Source: Kaistia granuli DSM 23481 (lineage in GTDB: Bacteria; Pseudomonadota; Alphaproteobacteria; Rhizobiales; Kaistiaceae). Taken from it: 64,000 nucleotides of DNA. Positions 56,369 through 64,000 of the stretch are shown piece after piece. The stretch spans positions 275,686 to 339,685 of the forward strand of contig NZ_AQYH01000003.1 of the NCBI RefSeq assembly GCF_000380505.1. Reading direction: 5' to 3'. How positions within the stretch are numbered: the stretch's first letter is position 1; every line of letters starts with the position of its first letter. Both the position numbers and the translations under genes were made by a program. The notes under the pieces were generated by a model. That model searched no databases and was not told the DNA's origin. It saw only the letters and a list, made by a program, of their open reading frames with translations.

Positions 56369-57280
56369 TCACGCAGGTCTGTGGTGTGCGTGCCAGTGCC
56401 AGGCGATGTCGATCCGGCGCGGGATCCAGACCTTCTCCTTGGCGAGCACGTAGTCAACGAAGCGGGCGAGGGCCGCGGCGCGGCCAGGACGGCCGACGAG
56501 CCGGCAATGCAGGCCGACGCTCATCATCTTCGGCGCGCCCTGCTCGCCCTCCTCATAGAGGACGTCGAACGTGTCCTTGAGATAGGTGAAGAACTGGTCG
56601 CCCGAATTGAAACCCTGCGGCGTCGCGAAGCGCATGTCATTGGCTTCAAGCGTGTAGGGAATGATCAGATGCGGACCGTTCGGGCCCTCGATCCAATATG
56701 GCAAGTCGTCGGCGTAACTGTCGGACGTATAGAGGAAACCGCCCTCCTCCATCAGGATCTTGAGCGTGTTGTCGGACGGCTTGCCCTGGTAGAAGCCGAG
56801 CGGGCGCGAACCGGCCACCTCGGTGTGCAGGCGCACCGCCTCGAGGATATGCCGCCGCTCCTCCTCCTCGGGGAAATCCTTGTATTCGAGCCAGCGCAGG
56901 CCGTGACTGGCGAGTTCCCAGTCCGCTTCCTTCATCGCTGCGACCGCTTCCGGGTTGCGCGCCATCGCCTGTGTCACGCCATAGCAGGTAACGGGCACGC
57001 GGCGGCTCGTGAACATCCGCCAGAGCCGCCAGAATCCGGCGCGCGAGCCGTATTCGTAGATCGATTCCATATTGAGGTTGCGCTGGCCGACCCAGGGCTG
57101 CGCGCCGACGATCTCGGAAAGCAGCGATTCCGACGCCTTGTCGCCGTCGAGGACACAGCTTTCGCCGCCCTCCTCGTAATTGACCACGAACTGCACCGCG
57201 ATGTTGGCGCCGCCCGGCCACTGCGGATCGGGGGTGTTGCGGCCATAACCGATCAGATCACGCGGATAGGAAGGGGTCAT
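56369..57280 (-). CDS. puuE: PuuE-type allantoinase / polysaccharide deacetylase family protein
   Basis: A 303-residue NodB-fold protein that matches the cofactor-light allantoinase PuuE: YPRDLIGYGRNTPDPQWPGG at the start, NYEEGGESCVLDGD (about 34-47), SIYEYGSRAGFWRL and SHGLRWLEYKDF with the conserved His. It would open the allantoin ring in purine breakdown. No other ureide gene is nearby, so a related substrate remains possible. ATG 57280 fits the family start. Confidence 0.8.
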   Translation of the reverse strand: MTPSYPRDLIGYGRNTPDPQWPGGANIAVQFVVNYEEGGESCVLDGDKASESLLSEIVGAQPWVGQRNLNMESIYEYGSRAGFWRLWRMFTSRRVPVTCYGVTQAMARNPEAVAAMKEADWELASHGLRWLEYKDFPEEEERRHILEAVRLHTEVAGSRPLGFYQGKPSDNTLKILMEEGGFLYTSDSYADDLPYWIEGPNGPHLIIPYTLEANDMRFATPQGFNSGDQFFTYLKDTFDVLYEEGEQGAPKMMSVGLHCRLVGRPGRAAALARFVDYVLAKEKVWIPRRIDIAWHWHAHHRPA

Positions 57281-57462
57281 GCTGGTCCCGGCTTTTGCAG
57301 AATGGTTATCGCGGCCAGGGCTTCGGCGGCACATCGCGGCTGGAAATCTGGAATCACAGCGTTAACGCGCCCCGCCGATTCACCCGGCATTAACCTACAT
57401 GGCTCAAAATTTATCGAATTGGTAGCGACCGCCTGCTGCCGCCCGTCCCGAAGGAGGACAGA

Positions 57463-57666
57463 ATGCAGTCCGCGCACACCCCGTTCCAGGCAACCAGCCT
57501 CCCCGCCGATGATCCCCGCTTCATGGCCGCGCTCGACCTGCAGATCGCCCAGATGCGGCGCGTGCTCGAGCTGATGGCGCCGACGGCGGCCACGGACGCG
57601 CTCGGCGGTGCGTTCGCCCATGTCCCCTATGACGAGCGCATGCAGGCCGTGGCGAGCCACGGCTGA
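57463..57666 (+). CDS. 67-residue protein of unknown function
   Basis: A short gene with a textbook ribosome site (AGGAGG, about seven bases before ATG) and its own strong terminator at 57706-57737. The protein is soluble and mostly helical by appearance (FMAALDLQIAQMRRVLELM, about 20-38), then ends YDERMQAVASHG. No family is recognised. Strong signals at both ends argue that it is a real monocistronic gene. Confidence 0.65.
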   Translation: MQSAHTPFQATSLPADDPRFMAALDLQIAQMRRVLELMAPTAATDALGGAFAHVPYDERMQAVASHG

Positions 57667-57705
57667 GCTGGCGACCCCAGCCTCCACATCAAGATGAAAA
57701 TGCTC

Positions 57706-57737
57706 AACCCGAAAAGTCCGCGACTTTTCGGGTTTTT
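57706..57737 (+). terminator. intrinsic terminator of the 67-residue gene
   Basis: AACCCGAAAAGTC and GACTTTTCGGGTT pair perfectly over 13 bp around a CGC loop, followed by TTT. It ends the small plus-strand gene just before the convergent pssA stop. Confidence 0.93.
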
Positions 57738-57738
57738 G

Positions 57739-58569
57739 CTATGAGCCGTTGCCGGGCACGGAGGGCGCAGGTTCTTCGCGCTCATGCTTTCGCCAGGCCC
57801 GCCAGCCGATCGGCAGGGCAGCGAGATAGACGACGGCACCGGCGGCCAGGACATGCCACGGATAGCTGAGCAGCGTCGCCGCCAGCACCACCACCAGCAC
57901 GAACAGCGGCAGCACGACCTCGCGCGAGACGCGGGCGCCGAACTTCTTGCCTGACCAGGTCGGCAGGCGGCTCACCATCAAGAGGCCGATGGCGATCGTG
58001 TAGACGAGCACGACAGGAGCCGTGAAGCGGCCATGCGGGAGGTCGAGATATTCGAGATAGACCGGCAGCAGCACGATCAGCGCCCCGGCCGGCGCCGGCA
58101 CGCCGACGAAGAAATTCGCCTGCCAGTCGGGCTTGTGCGGATTGTCGATCGCGACGTTGAAACGGGCGAGCCGCAGCGCGGCGCAGATCGCGAAGACGAG
58201 CGCGGCGATCCAGCCGAGCGAGCGGACCTCGTCCAGCGCCCAGACATAGAGCAGGATCGCCGGCGCGACGCCGAAATTGACGAAATCGGTCAGCGAATCG
58301 AGCTCGGCGCCGAAGCGCGACGTCGAGCGCAGCAACCGCGCGACCCGCCCGTCGATGCCATCGAGCACGGCGGCGACGACGATCATGGCGATTGCCTCGC
58401 CGTAGCGCGCCTCGATCGCCATGCGGATCGCTGTCAGGCCGGCGCAGAGTGCCAGCAGCGTGACGAGATTGGGCAGGATCAGGCGGATCGGAATCTGCCG
58501 TACCTGACGGAGGCGCGGCCGATGACCCTCCTCATCGTCGGGATCGAAGGGAGGGAAGATGGTTTCCAT
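57739..58569 (-). CDS. pssA: CDP-diacylglycerol--serine O-phosphatidyltransferase
   Basis: Inner-membrane enzyme making phosphatidylserine. The 276 residues carry the CDP-alcohol phosphotransferase motif DGIDGRVARLL...GAELDSLTD (about 80-103) and about seven helices. It starts one base after the psd stop, so the two steps to phosphatidylethanolamine are co-expressed. The membrane-bound (type II) class is typical of rhizobia. Confidence 0.95.
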   Translation of the reverse strand: METIFPPFDPDDEEGHRPRLRQVRQIPIRLILPNLVTLLALCAGLTAIRMAIEARYGEAIAMIVVAAVLDGIDGRVARLLRSTSRFGAELDSLTDFVNFGVAPAILLYVWALDEVRSLGWIAALVFAICAALRLARFNVAIDNPHKPDWQANFFVGVPAPAGALIVLLPVYLEYLDLPHGRFTAPVVLVYTIAIGLLMVSRLPTWSGKKFGARVSREVVLPLFVLVVVLAATLLSYPWHVLAAGAVVYLAALPIGWRAWRKHEREEPAPSVPGNGS

Positions 58570-58570
58570 G

Positions 58571-59272
58571 TCAGTCGACCCGGACGCCGCCGACCGAGCC
58601 GCCCGTTCCGAAACGCGCCAGAACGGTCTCGCCGGCGATCGCCGTCTGGCCTTCGGCGACCAGCGGCGTGGCGCCTTCCGGCAGGTAGACGTCGAGGCGG
58701 GAGCCGAAGCGGATCAGGCCGAAACGCTCGCCGGAGGCCAGCTGCTGGCCCTCGCGGGTGAAGCAGACGATACGGCGGGCAACGAGGCCGGCGATCTGCA
58801 CGACGCCGAGCTTGCCATGGACACCATCAAGGACGAGGCCGTTGCGCTCATTGTCCTCGCTCGCCTTGTCGAGCTCGGCATTCAGGAACTTGCCGGGCTT
58901 GTAGGCGATGCGGTGGACGGTGCCGGCGACGGGCGCGCGATTCACGTGGCAGTTGAAGACGTTCATGAAGACAGAAATCCGCACGCGCGGTGCGGTTCCC
59001 AACTCCAGCTCCGGCGGCGGCACGACCGGGCCGACCGCCGACACGCGGCCGTCGGCCGGGCTGATGACGAGGTCCGGGTCCAGAGGCGTCACCCGCGGCG
59101 GATCGCGGAAGAAATAGACGCACCAGGCCGTCAGAATCAGGCCGAGCCAGAACAACGGTCCCCAGAGCCAGCCCAGAAACAGGGTGACAAAGGCGAGGAT
59201 GGCGATGAAGGGGTAACCTTCGCGGTGAATCGGCACGAAGTTCGCCCGGATCGATTTCAGCACAGAATCCAT
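58571..59272 (-). CDS. psd: phosphatidylserine decarboxylase proenzyme
   Basis: Forms phosphatidylethanolamine from phosphatidylserine, using a pyruvoyl group made by self-cleavage. The 233 residues match the short archaeal/rhizobial-type enzyme: an N-terminal helix pair, [14 protein letters not shown] (about 84-97), [16 protein letters not shown] and the cleavage site Gly-Ser in [12 protein letters not shown] (near 187). It lies directly upstream of pssA. Confidence 0.95.
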   Translation of the reverse strand: MDSVLKSIRANFVPIHREGYPFIAILAFVTLFLGWLWGPLFWLGLILTAWCVYFFRDPPRVTPLDPDLVISPADGRVSAVGPVVPPPELELGTAPRVRISVFMNVFNCHVNRAPVAGTVHRIAYKPGKFLNAELDKASEDNERNGLVLDGVHGKLGVVQIAGLVARRIVCFTREGQQLASGERFGLIRFGSRLDVYLPEGATPLVAEGQTAIAGETVLARFGTGGSVGGVRVD

Positions 59273-59341
59273 GCCTTGCCCTGTCTCCTTGGATACGCAG
59301 CGGTTCGGTAAATCACGGATAGCTCCAAGAGTGAAGCCGCC

Positions 59342-61279
59342 CTAGCCAACCGTCTCCAGTTCGGCCTTCGGTCCGCGCACCACGACACCCAGCGTATCGG
59401 TCTCCTGCACGCGCCGCAGCCGCTCGGCTGCCTCGTCCGCTTCGCGCTGGCGATCCCACATGGAAGCATAGAGTCCGCCCTGCCGCATCAGCGTGTCATG
59501 GTTGCCGCGCTCGATGATGTGGCCGGCCTCCAGCACGATGATTTCGTCGGCCGTCACAACTGTGGACAGGCGGTGCGCGATCACCAGAGTGGTCCGGCCG
59601 GACGAAACCCGGTCGAGTGCGCCCTGGATTTCCCGCTCCGTATGGGTGTCGAGCGCCGAGGTGGCTTCGTCGAGAACGAGAATCGGCGGCGCCTTCAGGA
59701 TGGTGCGGGCAATCGCCACACGCTGCTTCTCGCCGCCCGAGAGCTTCAGGCCGCGCTCGCCGACCTCGGAATCGAAACCGTCCGGCAGCGATTCGATGAA
59801 GTTGGCGATTTGCGCCATCCGGGCCGCCTCGCGGACCTCTTCCGGCGAAGCGCTCGGCCGGCCGTAGGCGATGTTGTAGGCGATCGTGTCGTTGAACAGC
59901 ACGGTATCCTGAGGAACCATGCCGATCGCGGCGCGCACGCTGGACTGCTGCACGTCGCGGATATCGATGCCGTCGATGGTGATGCGGCCGGCCGAGACGT
60001 CGTAGAAACGGAACATCAGCCGCGAGATCGTCGACTTGCCGGCGCCGGACGGTCCGACGATGGCGACCGTCTTGCCGGCCGGAACCTCGAAGCTGACGCC
60101 CTTGAGGATTTCGCGGGCCGGATCATAGTGGAACGACACGTCCTCGAACCGGACCGTGCCCTCCTTGACCGCCAGCGCCGGGGCGCCGGGCTTGTCCTGC
60201 ACCTCCTCCGGCATGTCGAGCAGGCGGAACATCGCCTCGACGTCGGCCAGGCCCTGCTTCAGCTCGCGATAGACAGTGCCGATGAAATTGAGCGGGAAGG
60301 AAAGCTGGACCAGCAGCGCGTTGATCATGACGAAGTCGCCGATGGTCTGCTCGCCGCGCATGATGGCCGCGCCCGACAGCGCCATGCAGATTGTCATGCC
60401 GGTCGTGAAGATCACGGTCTGGCCGAAGTTCAGCCAGGCCAGCGACGTCCAGGTCTTGATCGAGGCGGCCTCGTAGCGCTCGAGCGACTTGTCGTAGCGA
60501 TCCGCTTCCATCTTCTCGTTGCCGAAATACTTCACCGTCTCGTAGTTGAGCAGCGAGTCGACCGCCTTGGCATTGGCGTCGGTGTCCGACGCGTTCATCT
60601 CGCGGCGGATGGCGATGCGCCAGTTGGAGGCGACGATGGTGAACCAGACATAGGCGACGATGGTCACGGCGATGACCGCGACGTAGGTCAGGTTGAACTG
60701 CCAGGCGATGACGACGGCGGCGAGCAGGAATTCGAGCAGCGTCGGGAAGGTGTTCAGGATGATGTGATCGACGATCGAGTCGATGCCCTTCATCCCGTGG
60801 TCCATCGTGCGCGACAGGCCGCCGGTGCGCCGCTGCAGGTGGAAGCGCAGCGACAGGCGGTGCATGTGCACGAAGGCGCGCCGGCCGAGCTTGCGGATCG
60901 CGTTCTCGCTGACGCGGGCAAACAGCGCGTCGCGCATCTGGTTGAAGGCGTTGAGCAGGATGCGGCCGACGCCATAGGCGACCACCAGCATGATCGGCAC
61001 GGTGACGATCAGCGCCAGGCCGGCCTTGTCGCCGGCGGCGTTGGCCGGCGAAACGAGCGCATCGGTCGCCCATTTGTAGAGGAACGGAATGCAGACCGTC
61101 AGCACCTTGGCGAGCACCAGGATGACGAGCGCTCCGGCGACCCGCAGCTTCAGATCCTTGCGGTCCTTCGGCCAGATATAGGGCCACAGGCTCACAATGG
61201 TCGAGAACGCGGTAGCGTCCTTCTCTTCGGCCGGCAGGCTCTTGGCGGGCTGCGGCTCGGCGCTGTTGGTCGCGCTCAT
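59342..61279 (-). CDS. Atm1-type ABC exporter (fused permease-ATPase)
   Basis: Homodimeric half-transporter of the Atm1/HMT1 class, 645 residues, which export glutathione-linked sulfur or metal species. Six helices (about 40-340) precede the nucleotide-binding domain: Walker A GPSGAGKSTISRL, Q-loop MVPQDTVLF, signature LSGGEKQRVAIAR, Walker B ILVLDEATSALD and H-loop VIAHRLS. The DKRxxxD-like start SLWPYIWPKDRKDLKLRV and RTGGLSRTMDHGMKGID are typical Atm1 features. It lies upstream of psd, 69 bases away. Confidence 0.9.
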   Translation of the reverse strand: MSATNSAEPQPAKSLPAEEKDATAFSTIVSLWPYIWPKDRKDLKLRVAGALVILVLAKVLTVCIPFLYKWATDALVSPANAAGDKAGLALIVTVPIMLVVAYGVGRILLNAFNQMRDALFARVSENAIRKLGRRAFVHMHRLSLRFHLQRRTGGLSRTMDHGMKGIDSIVDHIILNTFPTLLEFLLAAVVIAWQFNLTYVAVIAVTIVAYVWFTIVASNWRIAIRREMNASDTDANAKAVDSLLNYETVKYFGNEKMEADRYDKSLERYEAASIKTWTSLAWLNFGQTVIFTTGMTICMALSGAAIMRGEQTIGDFVMINALLVQLSFPLNFIGTVYRELKQGLADVEAMFRLLDMPEEVQDKPGAPALAVKEGTVRFEDVSFHYDPAREILKGVSFEVPAGKTVAIVGPSGAGKSTISRLMFRFYDVSAGRITIDGIDIRDVQQSSVRAAIGMVPQDTVLFNDTIAYNIAYGRPSASPEEVREAARMAQIANFIESLPDGFDSEVGERGLKLSGGEKQRVAIARTILKAPPILVLDEATSALDTHTEREIQGALDRVSSGRTTLVIAHRLSTVVTADEIIVLEAGHIIERGNHDTLMRQGGLYASMWDRQREADEAAERLRRVQETDTLGVVVRGPKAELETVG

Positions 61280-61356
61280 TCGACGTTACTCCAGATTTCG
61301 CCGCCGCCTGCACGCAAACGGCAAATCCGCGCCGCGGTATCGCCCCGGACGCGGAT

Positions 61357-61392
61357 CATGTGGGGCGCGTCAAACGCGCGCCCCGGCACATG
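61357..61392. terminator. GC-rich hairpin between the LysM and Atm1-type genes
   Basis: CATGTGGGGCGCG and CGCGCCCC-GG-CACATG form a long interrupted stem around a 7-base loop. It lies 14 bases past the LysM gene stop on the minus strand. No T tract follows, so it may act as a pause, a processing site or a Rho-independent-like end. Confidence 0.4.
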
Positions 61393-61405
61393 TGGTGATG
61401 GTGGT

Positions 61406-62845
61406 TCAGTTAGTCCAGTTGGCGTCGCCGGCCGGCAGCACGAAGGTCTGGCCCGGATAGATCAGGTGCGGATTGCGGATCTGATCGTTGTTCGCCGCAT
61501 AGATGGTCGAATACCGGATGCCACGGCCGTACAGCCGGCGCGAAATGGTCCAGAGATTGTCGCCGCGACGAATGATGACGTTCTGCGGCGCCGGCACGTT
61601 GCCGTCCGCACTGGCGCCACCGGCGCCGCCGCCGGTCGCAACAACCGGAGCCAGCATCGCGACATGCTCCGTGCGCTCGAACGGCACCTCGGCCCGCACG
61701 ATCACCTTGCCGGAATCGGGCTCGACCTGATCGGCGCGGACCACGCGGCGACCCGGATCGACCGAACGCTTGGTCTCGAGCAGCCAGCGGCCGTTCTCTT
61801 CGGGCTTCGCCTCGCCGACGAGCTTCTCGTCGAAATAGACGCGGACCGGCGCGCGCGACTTGGCGGAACCGGCGACGAACAGCTTGCCGTCCTCGACCTC
61901 GACCGCATCGACGGTAACTTTGGGCTCGGCACCGGGCGCGGCCGCGTCGGCGGTCTTCGTGCCCGTCGCATCCGCCGGCTTGTCGCCAGCCGTGGCGGCC
62001 GGCTGCGCCGCCTTGTCCGCGTCGGCCAGCGTATCCGACTGGGCCGGCGTGCCGGATGTCGGTGCGGCGGCGTCCGGCTTAGCCGGCGTCGATCCGGCCG
62101 TCTCAGCCGGCTGGGCTGGCGCATCCGCCGGCTTGGTTGTTGCATCGGCAGCCTGCGGCGCGGACGGCTCCGGGGTTGCCGCCGCGACCTTCTGCTCGCC
62201 TGGCACTTCCGGCTTCTGCAGCACCTTGCTGGCCGCGTCCGGCGTATTCAGGACGACGAGCGCCTCGCCCTTGCCGGGCTCCTGCACCTGCACGGCGACA
62301 CTCTGCTCGGACAGGGTCTCGACCTTCTTGTCGGCCGAGGTTGTGCGGATGGACAGGTCGTGCGTGCCGGCGGCGAGCGGCTTCTCGACCGCCATCGCCC
62401 ATTCGCCGCGCTCGTTCGCTTCGGCGGTGGCGATGGTCGTCGACCCATCCAGCAGCTCGACCTTGGACTTCGGTTCGGCGAGGCCCGCGACGACCGTCTC
62501 GCCGGTCGGCTCCACCCGCACGATGTCGAAGCTCGGCGCCGAACCCTCGGTCGGAACGGCCTGTTCGGCTTCGGTCTTCGCCGTCTCCGTCTTGGCGGCT
62601 TCCGTCATGGCTGTATCGGTCGTGGCCGGGGCGCCGCCGCTGGCCTTGGCGTCGGTCTCCGGGGCCTTGGCATCGCCTGCCGGCGCGGTGCCGGAAGCGG
62701 CGGAAGTCGCGTCCGGGGGCGTCGCCTTGTCGGACGCCGGCTTGACGACAAGGCCGTAATAGCCTCCGACCAGGATCGCGGCGATCGCCACTGCACCGGC
62801 AACGCGGCCGGATGCCTTCGGTCCAGGAGGTGTCTGCTCAGCCAT
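61406..62845 (-). CDS. membrane-anchored LysM protein with Ig-like modules
   Basis: A 479-residue envelope protein. One N-terminal helix (15-34) anchors it in the inner membrane. A long Ala/Pro/Thr/Lys-rich stretch follows, an Ig-like module (about 105-170; VRVEPTGETVVAGLAEPKSK), another low-complexity region (about 200-300), a second Ig-like module (about 305-390) and a C-terminal LysM domain (about 429-474; RRGDNLWTISRRLYGRG) for peptidoglycan binding. It is similar in design to other rhizobial LysM proteins of unknown function, possibly spanning the periplasm. It is divergent from the LOG gene. Confidence 0.82.
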   Translation of the reverse strand: MAEQTPPGPKASGRVAGAVAIAAILVGGYYGLVVKPASDKATPPDATSAASGTAPAGDAKAPETDAKASGGAPATTDTAMTEAAKTETAKTEAEQAVPTEGSAPSFDIVRVEPTGETVVAGLAEPKSKVELLDGSTTIATAEANERGEWAMAVEKPLAAGTHDLSIRTTSADKKVETLSEQSVAVQVQEPGKGEALVVLNTPDAASKVLQKPEVPGEQKVAAATPEPSAPQAADATTKPADAPAQPAETAGSTPAKPDAAAPTSGTPAQSDTLADADKAAQPAATAGDKPADATGTKTADAAAPGAEPKVTVDAVEVEDGKLFVAGSAKSRAPVRVYFDEKLVGEAKPEENGRWLLETKRSVDPGRRVVRADQVEPDSGKVIVRAEVPFERTEHVAMLAPVVATGGGAGGASADGNVPAPQNVIIRRGDNLWTISRRLYGRGIRYSTIYAANNDQIRNPHLIYPGQTFVLPAGDANWTN

Positions 62846-63074
62846 GGATGCTCAAACCTGTCGCTTAAAACGGAACGGCTTTTCCAATTCCGCGCCCGGC
62901 GGGCTCATCTTCCCCTGCCGGATGCCCGATTCTTCGGCCTTTTCCAGCTTATTCTCCGCCTTGTTATACCCGCTTTCAAGGGCGCCACAAGGCGGCGAAA
63001 CCGCAGTTTCCGTAAGGCTGTGGCGCAATTGCCGCCGCCTTGACGCTCGCCCGCCCGGATGCGAGGAAGGCTGC

Positions 63075-63680
63075 ATGACACAGCTCTCCTCGATTTGCGT
63101 CTATTGCGGTTCGTCCGCAGGCGACGCGCCGATCTACACCCATTCGGCCGAGCAACTCGGCATGGCGATGGGGGAGGCTGGCATCGGCCTCGTCTATGGC
63201 GGCGGCGCCATTGGCCTGATGGGCATCACCGCCCGCTCGGTGATGGACGCCGGCGGCCATGTCACCGGCATCATCCCGCAGTTCCTGAAGGAACGCGAAG
63301 TGATGCTCGACACGGCGCACGAGCTGATCGTCACCAACGACATGCACGAGCGCAAGCGGCTGATGTTCGAGCGCTCCGATGCCTTCGTGGCGCTGCCGGG
63401 CGGCATCGGCACGCTCGAGGAACTGGTCGAAATGATGACCTGGGCCCAGCTCGGCCGGCATCGCAAGCCGGTGCTGATCGCCAATATCAACGGCTTCTGG
63501 GATCCGCTGATCGCCCTGCTCCGCCACATGGCGGACGCCGGTTTCATCCGTAGCGGCTTCGAGGTCAACTACATCGTCGCCGACCGCGCCGAGGACATCC
63601 TGCCGATGCTCCGGACAGCGATCGCGAGGACCGTGGCCGCGGAGCCCGCGATCGAACCGATGCCGATCGCCGACCTCTGA
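63075..63680 (+). CDS. LOG-family protein (nucleoside 5'-monophosphate phosphoribohydrolase)
   Basis: A 201-residue Rossmann-like protein of the LOG/TIGR00730 family that releases a base from (cytokinin) nucleoside monophosphates. Landmarks are VYCGSS (about 8-13), YGGGAIGLMG, MHERKRLMFERSDAFVALPG and GGIGTLEELVEMMTW, which hold the catalytic Arg and Glu. AGGAAGG precedes the ATG at 63075. The cellular substrate in bacteria without a plant host is uncertain. Confidence 0.9.
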   Translation: MTQLSSICVYCGSSAGDAPIYTHSAEQLGMAMGEAGIGLVYGGGAIGLMGITARSVMDAGGHVTGIIPQFLKEREVMLDTAHELIVTNDMHERKRLMFERSDAFVALPGGIGTLEELVEMMTWAQLGRHRKPVLIANINGFWDPLIALLRHMADAGFIRSGFEVNYIVADRAEDILPMLRTAIARTVAAEPAIEPMPIADL

Positions 63681-63742
63681 TCGGTCGTTCGGTATTCGGA
63701 CATTCGGTCCACGCCCACGTCGCGCCCGACACCTCACCGTCA

Positions 63743-64000
63743 TCAAGTCAGTTCTGTTGCATCTGGTTTGAGCAAGGCGTTGGCAACGACGACGAGTTTT
63801 CTGGCGACGGCTGCGAGCGCGAGGCGCTTTGGCTTTCCGGCGGTGCATAGGCGTCGGTAGAAGTCGCGCAGGCCGGGGTTGGCCCTGGCCGCGCTGAGGG
63901 CGGCCATGAACAGCAAAGGCCTGAGTTCGGTGCGTCCGCCGCGCATGGTGCGGTGCCGGCTGGTGTTGCCGGAATCGCGCGGATGCGGGGCCAAGCCGGC
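63743..64000 (-). CDS. IS110-family transposase, C-terminal part (cut by window end)
   Basis: The frame runs off the right end of the window. The 86 visible residues include LAPHPRDSGNTSRHRTMRGG and RPLLFMAALSAARANPGL, the conserved Transposase_20 region of IS110-type serine/DEDD recombinases, and end ALLKPDATELT. Whether the gene is intact upstream cannot be seen. Confidence 0.85.
   Translation of the reverse strand, partial: AGLAPHPRDSGNTSRHRTMRGGRTELRPLLFMAALSAARANPGLRDFYRRLCTAGKPKRLALAAVARKLVVVANALLKPDATELT
63743..64000 (-). mobile_element. partial IS110-type insertion sequence
   Basis: Only the 3' part of the element is in the window. IS110 elements usually lack long terminal inverted repeats, so the left boundary between 63681 and 63742 cannot be set from sequence. 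It is inserted after the LOG gene. Confidence 0.7.

Noticed and set aside
57359..57368. Palindrome GCGTTAACGC upstream of the 67-residue gene as an operator
   Set aside because: A single 10-bp palindrome about 95 bases from the start, with no regulator nearby and no second copy, is too weak to call.
59498..63043. Plus-strand open frame of 1181 codons
   Set aside because: It is antisense to the Atm1-type exporter and LysM genes, whose proteins have clear motifs. The product is Arg/Asp/Gly-rich without domains, as expected for a shadow frame in high-G+C DNA.

Overview
The window is high-G+C chromosomal DNA, densely packed, with genes on both strands and frequent 4-base overlaps (ATGA, GTGA, TTGA). 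Gene content and order point to an alphaproteobacterium of the order Hyphomicrobiales (Rhizobiales). The evidence is the block glyA-nrdR-ribD-ribE-ribH-nusB-thiL-(MFS)-hppA, the block UQCC-type chaperone-DUF177-plsX-fabH-ihfA-MerR-tRNA-Pro, a heme A synthase, an Atm1-type exporter, pssA-psd, and an LdtR-like regulator next to an L,D-transpeptidase. I cannot fix the genus from the sequence alone.

Layout. 1-4188: ADP-heptose/LPS core genes (end of probable hldD, gmhB, hldE, an AGE-family isomerase, convergent heptosyltransferase I). 4329-8072: M24 peptidase, ctaA, DUF2842, polysaccharide deacetylase. 8174-17125: surface polysaccharide locus (CelD-like acyltransferase, Wzz/GumC-like co-polymerase with a degenerate kinase domain, Wza/GumB-like export lipoprotein, GT4, priming glycosyltransferase, O-antigen ligase/polymerase family protein, methyltransferase). 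17291-26280: an uncharacterised catabolic/uptake cluster (two Gfo/Idh/MocA oxidoreductases, SDR, short VOC-like protein, NitT/TauT-type ABC transporter, divergent RpiR regulator and D-aminoacylase-like amidohydrolase). 26306-28103: NUDIX gene coupled to a tiny CxxC protein, about 1 kb without a convincing gene, and tRNA-Pro(GGG). 28401-33725: MerR, ihfA, fabH, plsX, DUF177, UQCC chaperone, bamE. 33814-43162: hppA, MFS, thiL, nusB, riboflavin genes, nrdR, glyA. 43340-47131: L,D-transpeptidase, ldtR-like regulator, membrane protein, 3-hydroxyisobutyryl-CoA hydrolase. 47409-53879: CNNM/CorC-type protein, hemB, an odd LivH-like permease, threonine ammonia-lyase, RDD protein, bpt. 54048-63680: parC, puuE-like deacetylase, a 67-residue orphan, pssA, psd, Atm1-type exporter, LysM protein, LOG protein. 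63743-64000: C-terminal part of an IS110-type transposase cut by the window end.

How it fits together. Much of the window builds the envelope: heptose for LPS core, an exported polysaccharide, phosphatidylethanolamine (pssA-psd), phosphatidate (plsX), BamE and peptidoglycan cross-linking (Ldt). The rest is cofactor and core metabolism (riboflavin, thiamine diphosphate, heme A, 5-aminolevulinate use, one-carbon units).

Most notable observations: (1) RibD has lost the deaminase-domain zinc cysteines and the PNP-x-VG asparagine in a gap-free alignment, while the HAE glutamate and the reductase domain remain; (2) the Wzz/GumC-like protein carries a BY-kinase-like domain with no recognisable Walker A; (3) an orphan LivH-type permease carries an N-terminal lipoprotein-like region of about 150 residues; (4) the 17-26 kb cluster is a coherent but unassigned pathway. 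No CRISPR array, prophage or recognisable defence system was seen.
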